This document shows positions 1-6,492 of a stretch of DNA of 9,546 nucleotides, in pieces. The translations under genes and the position numbers were made by a program. Numbering within the stretch: position 1 is the stretch's first letter; every line of letters starts with the position of its first letter. The notes beneath the pieces were generated by a model, which saw only the letters and a list, made by a program, of their open reading frames with translations, was not told where the DNA came from and did not search any database. The stretch comes from DATKMS01 sp041497995 (lineage in GTDB: Bacteria; Desulfobacterota; Binatia; HRBIN30). The stretch spans positions 1 to 9,546 of the forward strand of contig JBGQHM010000264.1 of the NCBI GenBank assembly GCA_041497995.1, read 5' to 3'.

Positions 1-197
1 AGATCCTTGCGGATAAGACTGCCGAGCTGGATACGGCGCTCGCCGAGTACGAGCAGGCCTTGAGTACGGTCGTCGGTGCCGAGCGGGCGCGCATGGACAT
101 GTTGCTGAAAGCGGTGCCGGCGATCGCCGACAAGCTCCGCACGGCACCGATGCCGCAGGACGCACCGACGCCGTCGGTCGCGGCCGATCCGCAATAA
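1..197 (+). CDS. C-terminal end of an unrecognised helical protein (5' truncated)
   Basis: An open frame enters from the left edge (first whole codon at base 3) and ends with TAA at 195-197, giving 64 visible residues. The segment is rich in Ala, Glu, Leu and Lys with heptad-like spacing (AELDTALAEYEQALSTV), which suggests an amphipathic helix or coiled coil. It then ends in a Pro/Ala-rich tail (MPQDAPTPSVAADPQ). I do not recognise the family. The stop lies seven bases before the murE start, so the two genes are probably cotranscribed. This is not the end of FtsI/PBP3 or MurF as I know them, the usual neighbours of murE. Coding status is supported by the tight spacing and GC-rich third positions; function cannot be inferred. 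Confidence 0.6.
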   Translation, partial: ILADKTAELDTALAEYEQALSTVVGAERARMDMLLKAVPAIADKLRTAPMPQDAPTPSVAADPQ

Positions 198-204
198 CAC
201 CAAC

Positions 205-1710
205 TTGAAGCGTCTTGCCGAGTTGCTCCGTGACGTTCCGGCTCAGTTGATCGCCGGCACGCTCGACGTACCCGTCCGCGCCGTCGTGGCCGACTCGCGC
301 ATCGTCGAGCCGGGCGACGTCTTCGTCTGCCTCCCCGGCTATTGCACCGAGGGCGGCGAGTTGCGCGCCGACCGGCACGACTTCATCGCGGCTGCGGTCG
401 CGCGCGGGGCGACGGCGTTGGTCGTCGAACGCGATGTGACGCTGCCGCACGGGGTGACGGTCGCGCGCGTCGCCGATTCCTGGTCGGCCATCGCTGCCAT
501 GGCGTGTGCGTTCTTTGACTACCCGTCATTGGCGCTCACCGTGGTCGGCGTGACCGGCACGAGCGGGAAGACCTCAACGACGTACTTCATCGAATCGGCG
601 CTCGCCGCCGCCGGTATCCGTACGGCGCGCTTCGGCACGATCGAATACCGCTTCGGCGACACCGTGCTACCGGCTGTGCAGACGACGCCCGAGGCCCCGG
701 AGCTGCAGCGTTTGCTGCGCATGGCGGTCGACGCCGGCTTCCAGGCCGTGGTCATGGAAGTCTCTTCGCACGCGTTGGAGCTGCGCCGCGTCGGCGGCAT
801 CGCCTTCGACGTCGCCGTGTTCACCAACATCAGTCAAGACCACCTCAACTTCCATCCCGATATGCACCGCTACCTGCGCGCCAAGGGACGCCTATTTCAG
901 GAGCTTGGCAGCGGCGGCAAGACCGCGACCGCGGTGGTCAACACAGACGACCCCCGCGCGGCGCGTATCATCGAGGTCAACCGCGGTGGCTTACTGACCT
1001 TCGGCGTCGAGTCTGCCGCCGACGTGTCGGCTCGGGACACGCGCACCGGCCTCAGTGGCACACGGTTCGTGGCGCACACCCCGGTCGGCGAGGTCCCGGT
1101 GCAGATCCCTCACCTCGGCGAGTTCCACGTCCACAATGCGCTGGCCGCCGTCGGCGTCGGTGTGGCGCTGCACGTCGATCCGGCCGTCATCAGCCGAGGC
1201 CTCGCCGTGACGCCGCCGGTGCCCGGCCGCTTCGAGCTGGTCGAGTGTGGCCAGGACTTCAAAGTGGCGGTCGACTACGCCCACAAGCCCGATGCGCTCG
1301 AGCGGCTGCTGCGCAGCGCGCGGGCGCTGCAGCCGCGCCGCATCATCACGGTCTTTGGCTGCGGCGGCGACCGCGACCGCGGCAAGCGCCCGCTGATGGG
1401 CCGCATCGCGGCGCAGTTGAGTGACGTGATCATCGTCACGTCGGACAACCCGCGCTCCGAACCGCCGCAGCAGATCATCGAGGAGATCGTCGCTGGAGCG
1501 CGCGGAATCGGAGGCAGCGCGGGGCAGGTATCGATAGAGGCTGATCGCCGCCAGGCCATCGAGTCGGCGATTGGCCTGGCGCAAACCGGCGATCTGGTGC
1601 TCATCGCCGGCAAGGGTCACGAGTCCTACCAGCTTTTCGCCGATCGCCGCATTCGCTTCGATGACCGTGAGGAGGCGCGCCGGGCGTTGCAGATGCGGCT
1701 GGCGCCGTAA
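205..1710 (+). CDS. murE: UDP-N-acetylmuramoyl-L-alanyl-D-glutamate--2,6-diaminopimelate ligase (MurE)
   Basis: MurE is a cytoplasmic Mur ligase that uses ATP to add the third amino acid to UDP-MurNAc-L-Ala-D-Glu during peptidoglycan precursor synthesis. The 501 residues match the usual family length. Visible landmarks: N-terminal UDP-substrate domain (about 1-100, with VADSRIVEPGDVFVCLPG), the ATP loop VTGTSGKTS (116-124), QTTPEA (159-164), MEVSSHAL (184-191), the lysine that is normally carbamylated in YLRAKGRLF (K227), DYAHKPDALERLL (357-369), and GKGHE (469-473). DNPR at 414-417 is the motif of meso-diaminopimelate-specific enzymes, so DAP rather than lysine is the likely substrate. The start is TTG at 205: it gives the typical N-terminus (LKRLAELL) and sits just after the upstream stop, though no clear Shine-Dalgarno is visible. 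murF, mraY and ftsI are not adjacent on the right, so this gene appears detached from a standard dcw cluster. Confidence 0.95.
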   Translation: MKRLAELLRDVPAQLIAGTLDVPVRAVVADSRIVEPGDVFVCLPGYCTEGGELRADRHDFIAAAVARGATALVVERDVTLPHGVTVARVADSWSAIAAMACAFFDYPSLALTVVGVTGTSGKTSTTYFIESALAAAGIRTARFGTIEYRFGDTVLPAVQTTPEAPELQRLLRMAVDAGFQAVVMEVSSHALELRRVGGIAFDVAVFTNISQDHLNFHPDMHRYLRAKGRLFQELGSGGKTATAVVNTDDPRAARIIEVNRGGLLTFGVESAADVSARDTRTGLSGTRFVAHTPVGEVPVQIPHLGEFHVHNALAAVGVGVALHVDPAVISRGLAVTPPVPGRFELVECGQDFKVAVDYAHKPDALERLLRSARALQPRRIITVFGCGGDRDRGKRPLMGRIAAQLSDVIIVTSDNPRSEPPQQIIEEIVAGARGIGGSAGQVSIEADRRQAIESAIGLAQTGDLVLIAGKGHESYQLFADRRIRFDDREEARRALQMRLAP

Positions 1711-1763
1711 GAGAGCATCCTCGCGGCTTTGCACAATGGCTCCAAGCGGGCGCACTTCGATAC

Positions 1764-1782
1764 GCCGCCAAAAGAGGGCGGC
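1764..1782 (+). terminator. GC-only hairpin downstream of murE
   Basis: GCCGCC at 1764-1769 pairs perfectly with GGCGGC at 1777-1782 around an A-rich seven-base loop, 54 bases after the murE stop. No T-run follows, so it is not a canonical intrinsic terminator. It could still aid termination or protect a 3' end. Role inferred from position only. Confidence 0.35.
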
Positions 1783-1830
1783 TACTCAGTGCAGGCGGTT
1801 GAGTATGTATTGTCAAGGTATTTTACCGCT

Positions 1831-1875
1831 CACCCTGAGTAGGCCCCATCTTTCCGGGGGCCGTATCGCAGGGTG
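1831..1875. repeat. REP-like compound palindrome in the murE-protease gap
   Basis: Outer arms CACCCTG (1831-1837) and CAGGGTG (1869-1875) are perfect reverse complements. Inside them GGCCCC (1842-1847) pairs perfectly with GGGGCC (1857-1862) around a nine-base loop. Between the two stems the bases GAGTA and GTATC allow a few more pairs with small bulges, so nearly the whole 45-base segment can fold into one hairpin. The frame CCCTGAGTA...GTATCGCAGGG resembles the widespread interspersed palindromes of the CCCTGAG...CGAAGGG type seen in many environmental genomes; that resemblance is from memory. It could act as a transcript-end stabiliser or bidirectional terminator, but no T-run follows. Confidence 0.55.
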
Positions 1876-1926
1876 CCCGCCGGTTACGGGGCTTCTTGTG
1901 CAAAGCCCATCCTCGCGACTCTTCAA

Positions 1927-1956
1927 TTGACAGGCGGCGTGCGCCAGCGCTATCGA
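1927..1956 (+). promoter_or_regulatory. Candidate sigma70-type promoter for the secreted protease
   Basis: TTGACA at 1927-1932 is a perfect -35 hexamer. TATCGA at 1951-1956, after an 18-base spacer, matches TATAAT at only three of six positions. Transcription would start near 1962-1964, giving a leader of about 60 bases to the ATG at 2026, or an almost leaderless message for the ATG at 1966. The weak -10 keeps confidence low. Confidence 0.35.
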
Positions 1957-2025
1957 GTTCAAAGGATGCGCAACTCGACTCGGGTCACCGCACGTTGGCC
2001 GTGCCGACTCACGGACCGTGCGGCG

Positions 2026-3423
2026 ATGCGGGTCGCGGCACTTGGATTCGCGTTGCTGCTCTCTCCCTGTCGACAGCCTCGTTCGGCGTACGCCGGCGGG
2101 GTGTCATCGTTTCAGCCATTGCCGCGCATCGTCAACGGTGTGCTCACTCCCGCCTATCCGACGACTGGCGCCGTGTTGGTGGGCGGTGATCCCTTTGACG
2201 CGACTGATGTGAGCACCGAATGCACCGGCGTGTTGGTTGGTTGCCAAACGGTCCTCACCGCTGCGCATTGTGTCTGTCCCGATCAGACCAACACAGCCAG
2301 CGCCTGCATCGCTGCGGGGTTGATCGATCCGTCCACCTTGCAAGTATTCCTGCAACACGCCGGCTTCTTTTCGGTGGCGTCGATTGCTATCAACCCGTCG
2401 TACGAGTTCTCGGTGGGCAGCGACATTGCGCTCCTCAAGCTAGCGACGCCCGTGTCCGGCATCGCGCCTTCGCACATCAACACGACGGAGGCGCCTCCTG
2501 CTGGGACTGCAGGTACCATCGTCGGCTTTGGGATTAGTAGCGACAACGCAACAGACTCCGGCGTGAAGCGGGTCGGGAAGGTGGTGACGGCCCGTTGCAC
2601 GGCGCCGATTCCAAACAGTACGCACGTGTGCTGGGATTTCGCAGAACCCCTGGGTCCGCCGGGCGAGGACTCTAACACCTGCAGCGGCGATTCCGGGGGA
2701 CCGCTGTTCATCAACTTCGGCGCCGGTGACCAGGTGGCCGCTTTGACCTCTGGGGGTGAGCCGGGGTGTGCGACGAATTCGAGAAGCTGGGATGACAGCG
2801 TCTTTAACGACCGGGCTTGGGTGCAAACTGAGGCCGGCACCGATCTCAACAAAACGACCTGTGGCGACCTGCCGCAGGTCGGCAGCTCGGGCACTCAGAT
2901 TACTGGCACTTCAGGGCAGCTGAGCTCGACGCAAACCGAGGGACGCTCGACTTTTGAGGTGCCGGCGGGGACACGCCTCTTGCGCGTCGCGTTGAACGGT
3001 GCGGACGTCGGCATGTTCATGAACCACCCAGTGCTCAACGACTTCGACCTCTTCGTCAAAGCCGGCAGCCCGCCGACCACGACCAACTACGACTGCAGGG
3101 ATATCGGCGCTGCGCCCTACGGCTTCTGTGAAATCACCGCGCCGGCCGCGGGTACATGGCACGTCCTCATCGATCAGGTGGACGGTGGCGGTACCTACCA
3201 AGTGACCGCCACGACGTTCGGCGCCGTACCGGCCTGCGCGGGTGACTGCAACGGCAATGGCGAAGTGACGGTGGACGAGCTGATCAAGGGCGTGAACATC
3301 GCGCTCGGTACGGCGCCGCTCGATGAGTGTCCGTCATTCGATAGCAACGGCAACGGCGAGGTGACGGTCGATGAGCTCATCCAAGCCGTCAACAACGCGC
3401 TCACCGGCTGCGTCGCCGGGTGA
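2026..3423 (+). CDS. Secreted trypsin-like (S1 family) serine protease with PPC-like domain and two EF-hand/dockerin-like repeats
   Basis: A predicted exported endopeptidase of 465 residues. From the ATG at 2026 it begins with a signal peptide (MRVAALGFALLLS, likely cleaved after AYA near residue 24). RIVNG near residue 34 resembles the activation site of trypsin zymogens. The catalytic triad is complete: His81 in TAAHC, Asp133 in SDIALLKL, Ser223 in CSGDSGGPLF. Residues about 300-397 resemble a bacterial pre-peptidase C-terminal (PPC) beta domain (FDLFVKAG, AGTWHVLIDQ). The last 60 residues hold two canonical calcium loops, DCNGNGEVTVDE (407-418) and DSNGNGEVTVDE (439-450), in a dockerin-like arrangement. 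Many Cys fit an oxidising extracytoplasmic environment. The start is uncertain: an ATG at 1966 would add a basic 20-residue extension, and neither has a well-placed Shine-Dalgarno. An even longer frame back to 1873 would run into the palindrome region and is unlikely. Substrate unknown. Confidence 0.9.
   Translation: MRVAALGFALLLSPCRQPRSAYAGGVSSFQPLPRIVNGVLTPAYPTTGAVLVGGDPFDATDVSTECTGVLVGCQTVLTAAHCVCPDQTNTASACIAAGLIDPSTLQVFLQHAGFFSVASIAINPSYEFSVGSDIALLKLATPVSGIAPSHINTTEAPPAGTAGTIVGFGISSDNATDSGVKRVGKVVTARCTAPIPNSTHVCWDFAEPLGPPGEDSNTCSGDSGGPLFINFGAGDQVAALTSGGEPGCATNSRSWDDSVFNDRAWVQTEAGTDLNKTTCGDLPQVGSSGTQITGTSGQLSSTQTEGRSTFEVPAGTRLLRVALNGADVGMFMNHPVLNDFDLFVKAGSPPTTTNYDCRDIGAAPYGFCEITAPAAGTWHVLIDQVDGGGTYQVTATTFGAVPACAGDCNGNGEVTVDELIKGVNIALGTAPLDECPSFDSNGNGEVTVDELIQAVNNALTGCVAG
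3244..3375 (+). repeat. Duplicated EF-hand/dockerin-like coding repeat
   Basis: Two copies of a calcium-loop unit start at 3244 and 3340, 96 bases apart. At protein level both read NGNGEVTVDELI followed by (K/Q)(G/A)VN(I/N)AL, with acidic or Asn ligands at loop positions 1, 3, 5 and Glu at 12. The DNA copies differ mainly at third codon positions, so this is an older duplication under protein selection rather than a recent copy. Such C-terminal units occur on secreted proteins as calcium-binding, often cohesin-interacting or surface-associated modules. Confidence 0.8.
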
Positions 3424-3446
3424 GCGACAGCGTTTCCGCCGTCGCT
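3423..3446. terminator. Hairpin at the end of the protease gene, between converging genes
   Basis: AGCGAC (3423-3428) pairs with GTCGCT (3441-3446). After one A-C mismatch, GCG (3430-3432) pairs with CGC (3437-3439) around a TTTC tetraloop, giving nine GC-rich pairs starting on the last base of the protease stop codon. The barrel gene converges from the other side, ending at 3529. No T-run follows on either strand, so the role in termination is inferred. Confidence 0.4.
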
Positions 3447-3528
3447 AGGACCCTGTCGGACTCGGCAGCCCGCAGCGACCCATCGGGGAGCGGGCCATAG
3501 AAATGACGCCGGCCGCAGGCCCTCGGCA

Positions 3529-4416
3529 TCACTCCGACTCGAAGAGCTTCGCCGAGTCGAACGTATATGTGAAGCCGGTGGCGGCGCCGATCTTCTCGCT
3601 GCCAGTCATCAGCCCGGTACTGACGCCAAGGTAGAGCGTGCCGCGGCCGTGCTGCAGCTGGGCGCCGGCGCGGATGTCGCTCCGATCGTTGTTGAAGTGC
3701 GAGCCGGTTTGGCCAGCGATCTCGCCCAAGAGCCGAATGGTGGTTGCGCCCTCCGTTGTGGCACCCAGCGCGGCTGAAGCCGCGCCGATTGAATAGGTGA
3801 CAAGATCGTCCTGTCCGCCGGCGGCGAAGGAGTTGCCGACGCTCGGGCCGGAGTTGCCGAGCAGCAATATGCCGAGGTTCACCAGCGTGGTCACCTGTCC
3901 GAACGTTTTCGATACCAGCGCAGTAGCGGCGAAGTCGGTGTCATCGGTTCCCAGGTTGCTGCTGCGTGTGGCGTTGGGCAGCTTGGTGCCGAAGCGCATT
4001 CCGAGCGCGGGCCAGAGCTTGCGCTCGCGCAGGAACCAGAGCTTGGTGAAGATGCGTGCGTCGCCGCCGCCATACTGATTGTTGGTCGCACCGTTCACCG
4101 CCGCTTCGTGGAGGTAGAGCATTTCGTAGCTCGCCTCGAACTCCGCCCAATCGCCGGCGCCGATGCGAAAGGCCACCTGCGGCAACCCCATCAGCGTCTG
4201 CGAGCGGATGATGCCTGGCGGCGTGAACGGCGGGTAGCGCAGGTCCTTGAAGTAGTTGACGCCGAGCGTCGCCTCGATCACGCCGCTGGGCAGCGTCTGC
4301 GCCTCCTCGGTGGTCAGCGGCAAGAGGGAATACGCCGAGGTCGCGGCCGGGAAACCCAGCGCAGCGACTGCGACGATCAGCGACAGGACCCACAGAGGGG
4401 CAGTGCGGTGCGACAT
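3529..4416 (-). CDS. Predicted outer-membrane beta-barrel protein, possibly of the phenol-degradation MetA-like transporter family
   Basis: A 295-residue exported protein on the minus strand. The chosen ATG (complement of 4414-4416) is preceded by GAAGGG about eight bases upstream and starts a clear signal peptide (MSHRTAPLWVLSLIVAVAALGFPAATSA, cleavage near residue 28). A longer open frame upstream to 4671 overlaps the divergent promoter and the dsbD start and lacks protein character. The mature part alternates polar and aromatic/hydrophobic residues in strands separated by Gly/Asn/Asp-rich turns (VIEATLGVNYFKDL, WAEFEASYEMLYLHE, GRGTLYLGVSTGLMTGSEKIGAATGFTYTF), as in outer-membrane barrels. 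The overall pattern recalls the MetA-pathway phenol-degradation family (PF13557-like), but I cannot confirm this. It ends SAKLFESE, past the aromatic residue that commonly closes a barrel. Divergent from dsbD; cargo unknown. Confidence 0.75.
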   Translation of the reverse strand: MSHRTAPLWVLSLIVAVAALGFPAATSAYSLLPLTTEEAQTLPSGVIEATLGVNYFKDLRYPPFTPPGIIRSQTLMGLPQVAFRIGAGDWAEFEASYEMLYLHEAAVNGATNNQYGGGDARIFTKLWFLRERKLWPALGMRFGTKLPNATRSSNLGTDDTDFAATALVSKTFGQVTTLVNLGILLLGNSGPSVGNSFAAGGQDDLVTYSIGAASAALGATTEGATTIRLLGEIAGQTGSHFNNDRSDIRAGAQLQHGRGTLYLGVSTGLMTGSEKIGAATGFTYTFDSAKLFESE

Positions 4417-4450
4417 CAGGAATCCCTTCAACCCACACGGTTCGCGCTCG

Positions 4451-4477
4451 GTTATCTGTCGCGCGGCAGATTTGCAA
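4451..4477 (-). promoter_or_regulatory. Candidate promoter for the outer-membrane barrel gene
   Basis: Read on the minus strand, TTGCAA (4477-4472) and GATAAC (4456-4451) each match four of six sigma70 consensus bases with a short 15-base spacer. A start near 4444 would give a leader of about 28 bases with the GAAGGG ribosome site before the ATG at 4416. The position is sensible but the match is weak. No convincing promoter for dsbD is seen in the same 178-base divergent gap. Confidence 0.3.
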
Positions 4478-4594
4478 GAGCCTCCTGGCTGTGCTTGCAT
4501 TCGCGCCGTGTACGGCTGTGCGAGAAGAGCGACCGTGCACGCACACATCACCTGCCAAGACGACGCGAGTAGAGAAACGGTGTCCGCGCCCTCG

Positions 4595-6322
4595 ATGAGA
4601 TGGATCGTTGCACTCCTGGCGGCGCTGTGGCTGGCGGTCGCAGCGACCCCTGCGCCGGCTGACGGCAACAAGGTTGCCCTGAGCCTAGAGCTGGACCGCG
4701 CCGAGGCCGTGCGCGGCGGTCAGACGGGGCTGGAGATCTTCGCGGTGATTGAGCCCGGCTGGCACATCAACGGCCACAAGCCCGACGATGCGTTCCTGGT
4801 TCCCACGGAGGTGAAGTTTACGCTGCCGCCCGGCATATCGACTGACACCCTGAACTATCCGCGACCCGATCGGAAGACGTTTGCCTTTGCGCCGGACAAG
4901 CAGCTCTTGGTCTACGAAGGGAAGGTGGGCATCACGACGGCGCTCAACGTGCCGGCCGATTTCGTCGGCACACGAGTGCGCATCGAGGCGGTCATGCGCT
5001 ACCAGGCATGCAACGATTCAACCTGTTTGCCGCCCGCCTCCGTCACCGCGGAGCTCGTCGTCCCAGTGGCCGCCGCAGCGGCGCCGGTTGCGCCCACCGA
5101 CACCCCGAAGCCGAGCGCCATCGGTCTCGATGTCGGAGCGTGGATCCGCGACCGCGGCCTGCCCGTGACTCTGCTGCTCGTGATGCTTCTGGGACTGGGA
5201 CTCAATCTCACGCCGTGTGTCTATCCGCTCATCTCAGTGACGGTCGCGTACTTCGGAACCCAGGGCCACCATCATCGCCTGCACGTCGCCGGGTTTGCCG
5301 CCGTCTACGTTCTCGGCATCACCATCACATTTTCGAGCGTCGGTGTGGTTGCGGCGCTCTCGGGTGGTGTCTTCGGTGCGGCGTTGCAGAAGCCGGCGGT
5401 CGTGCTCTTCATCGCCGCGGTGCTCGTGGTCCTGGCGTTGAGTTGCTTTGGTGTCTACCAGCTGCAGCCACCGGCGTGGTTGATGCGCAGCGTAAGCGGA
5501 TCGACGCACGGCGCCGTCGGCGCGCTATTCATGGGTTTGACGATGGGCATCGTGGCGGCGCCGTGCATCGGACCGGTCGCATTGGGGTTGGTGCTCTTCG
5601 TCGGCAGCCAGCAAAGCGCGTGGCTGGGGTTCGAGCTGTTCTTTGCGCTGGGCTTGGGCATGGGGTTGCCCTACCTGGGGCTGGCGCTGGCGGCGGGATC
5701 GATCAAGGCGCTGCCGCGCTCCGGGGAGTGGCTGGTGTGGGTCGAGCGTTTTTTCGGCGTCATGCTGCTCGGGCTCGCTGCGTACTTTGTGACGCCGCTG
5801 CTGCCGAAGACGGTAGGACGTCTGCTGGTCCCAGCGCTCGTCGGCGTCGGCGGGGTCTACCTCGGCTTCATCGACCGCTCCGGCCGCGGGCTGCGCTACT
5901 TTCGTGCCGTCAAGCGCGGCACCGGCATCGCCGCGGTGGCGATTGCAGTATGGGCAGCGCTGCCGCAGCGCGCCGAGAGCACGATCCAATGGCAGCCGTT
6001 CGATCGGCGCGGCGTGTCGGCGGCGACGAGCGTGGCACGGCCGGCGCTGGTCGATTTCATGGCCGAGTGGTGCATCCCCTGCCACGAGATGGAGCGCACG
6101 ACGTACGTCGATCCGGCGGTGCGCAGCGAGGCGAACCGCTTCGAGATGTTCAAGGCGGACATCACGCGCGAAGGTGAGGAGACCTCTGATCTGGTCGACC
6201 GCTATGAGGTGCACGGTGTGCCGACGGTGATCTTCTTTGACAGTGCCGGCGCCGAGGTCCGCAGGCTTGTCGGCTACGTCGGCCCTGATGAGATGCTCGG
6301 CGCGATGCGTGCGGTGCGCTGA
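4595..6322 (+). CDS. dsbD: Thiol:disulfide interchange protein DsbD
   Basis: DsbD carries electrons from cytoplasmic thioredoxin across the inner membrane to periplasmic thiol proteins. All three modules are present in 575 residues. A signal peptide (MRWIVALLAALWLAVAATPAPA) leads into the N-terminal periplasmic domain, whose redox pair is in YQACNDSTCLPP (Cys139, Cys144). The central membrane domain (about 190-455) has roughly eight hydrophobic segments and the two transport cysteines, Cys208 in LNLTPCVYPLISV and Cys324 in IVAAPCIGPVALG. The C-terminal thioredoxin fold has CIPC (Cys493, Cys496) in VDFMAEWCIPCHEME and the cis-proline loop GVPT. All six key cysteines are therefore intact. The ATG at 4595 gives the most compact signal peptide; a GTG at 4580 (MSAPS extension) is a fair alternative. 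The gene is divergent from the barrel protein and has a structured repeat just past its stop. Confidence 0.93.
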   Translation: MRWIVALLAALWLAVAATPAPADGNKVALSLELDRAEAVRGGQTGLEIFAVIEPGWHINGHKPDDAFLVPTEVKFTLPPGISTDTLNYPRPDRKTFAFAPDKQLLVYEGKVGITTALNVPADFVGTRVRIEAVMRYQACNDSTCLPPASVTAELVVPVAAAAAPVAPTDTPKPSAIGLDVGAWIRDRGLPVTLLLVMLLGLGLNLTPCVYPLISVTVAYFGTQGHHHRLHVAGFAAVYVLGITITFSSVGVVAALSGGVFGAALQKPAVVLFIAAVLVVLALSCFGVYQLQPPAWLMRSVSGSTHGAVGALFMGLTMGIVAAPCIGPVALGLVLFVGSQQSAWLGFELFFALGLGMGLPYLGLALAAGSIKALPRSGEWLVWVERFFGVMLLGLAAYFVTPLLPKTVGRLLVPALVGVGGVYLGFIDRSGRGLRYFRAVKRGTGIAAVAIAVWAALPQRAESTIQWQPFDRRGVSAATSVARPALVDFMAEWCIPCHEMERTTYVDPAVRSEANRFEMFKADITREGEETSDLVDRYEVHGVPTVIFFDSAGAEVRRLVGYVGPDEMLGAMRAVR

Positions 6323-6331
6323 GATGCCTAG

Positions 6332-6419
6332 GAGGCTTCAGGCCTCAGACTTCAGACTTCAGGAGGTCCCAAACCCGAAGCCTGAAGCCCGAGGTCCGAA
6401 GCCCGAAGTCCGAAGCCTC
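6332..6419. repeat. Inverted arrays of a heptanucleotide repeat (RCTTCRG) forming a long hairpin
   Basis: Starting ten bases after the dsbD stop, four consecutive heptamers (6335-6362: GCTTCAG, GCCTCAG, ACTTCAG, ACTTCAG) face six heptamers of the reverse complement (6375-6416: CCGAAGC, CTGAAGC, CCGAGGT, CCGAAGC, CCGAAGT, CCGAAGC). The outermost eight bases, GAGGCTTC (6332-6339) and GAAGCCTC (6412-6419), pair perfectly. Going inwards the stem continues for about 30 positions, with an A-C mismatch recurring exactly every seven bases (6340, 6347, 6354, 6361). The transcript could fold into a long hairpin after dsbD, so terminator or mRNA-end protection is possible. No T-run is visible. Not CRISPR: units are contiguous with no spacers. 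Confidence 0.8.
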
Positions 6420-6454
6420 GACTACGCCGCAGTCGGTCTCCACTGTGGTGCTGC

Positions 6455-6483
6455 TTGTCCGTTCCGGCGCGCCGCGCTACACT
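6455..6483 (+). promoter_or_regulatory. Candidate promoter for the helicase gene, with a very short leader
   Basis: TTGTCC (6455-6460) and TACACT (6478-6483) each match four of six sigma70 consensus bases and have the optimal 17-base spacer. Transcription would begin about 6489-6491, only a few bases before the GTG at 6493. That agrees with the absence of a Shine-Dalgarno there and suggests a nearly leaderless message. Confidence 0.4.
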
Positions 6484-6492
6484 CCGCGCCCA

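Larger units (their letters stand above)
1711..2025. other. Non-coding stretch between murE and the protease gene
   Basis: This 315-base gap has no frame with recognisable protein content; reading frames running through it are low-complexity or shadows. It holds the GC hairpin at 1764-1782, an A+T-richer patch at about 1800-1827 (including GGTATTTTACC, itself a small palindrome), the compound palindrome at 1831-1875, and a consensus -35 hexamer at 1927-1932. If the protease starts at the ATG at 1966 rather than 2026, the gap shrinks to 255 bases. Confidence 0.5.

Noticed and set aside
991..1755. Minus-strand open frame of about 254 codons opposite murE
   Set aside because: Arg/Ala/Asp-rich composition with no recognisable domain; antisense shadow of the conserved MurE C-terminal domain.
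2283..2894. Minus-strand open frame opposite the serine protease
   Set aside because: No start context or motif, and it covers the protease catalytic region on the other strand.
3511..3528. GGCCGCAGGCC palindrome between the convergent genes
   Set aside because: Only a four-base perfect stem with a three-base loop and no T-run. Too common in GC-rich DNA to claim as a terminator.
4495..4523. TTGCAT hexamer considered as a -35 for dsbD
   Set aside because: At the correct spacing the downstream hexamer is GTGCGA, which does not resemble a -10 element.
4417..4671. Upstream extension of the barrel protein frame
   Set aside because: It would cross the divergent promoter region and the dsbD start. 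The ATG at 4416 has a ribosome site and begins a clear signal peptide.
5008..6177. Plus-strand open frame of about 389 codons within dsbD
   Set aside because: It is another frame of dsbD, rich in Arg and Ala with no motif, while the dsbD frame has all six redox cysteines and the expected membrane segments.
6335..6416. Heptamer array considered as a CRISPR array
   Set aside because: The units are 7 bases, contiguous, without spacers, and arranged in opposite orientations; no cas gene is present.
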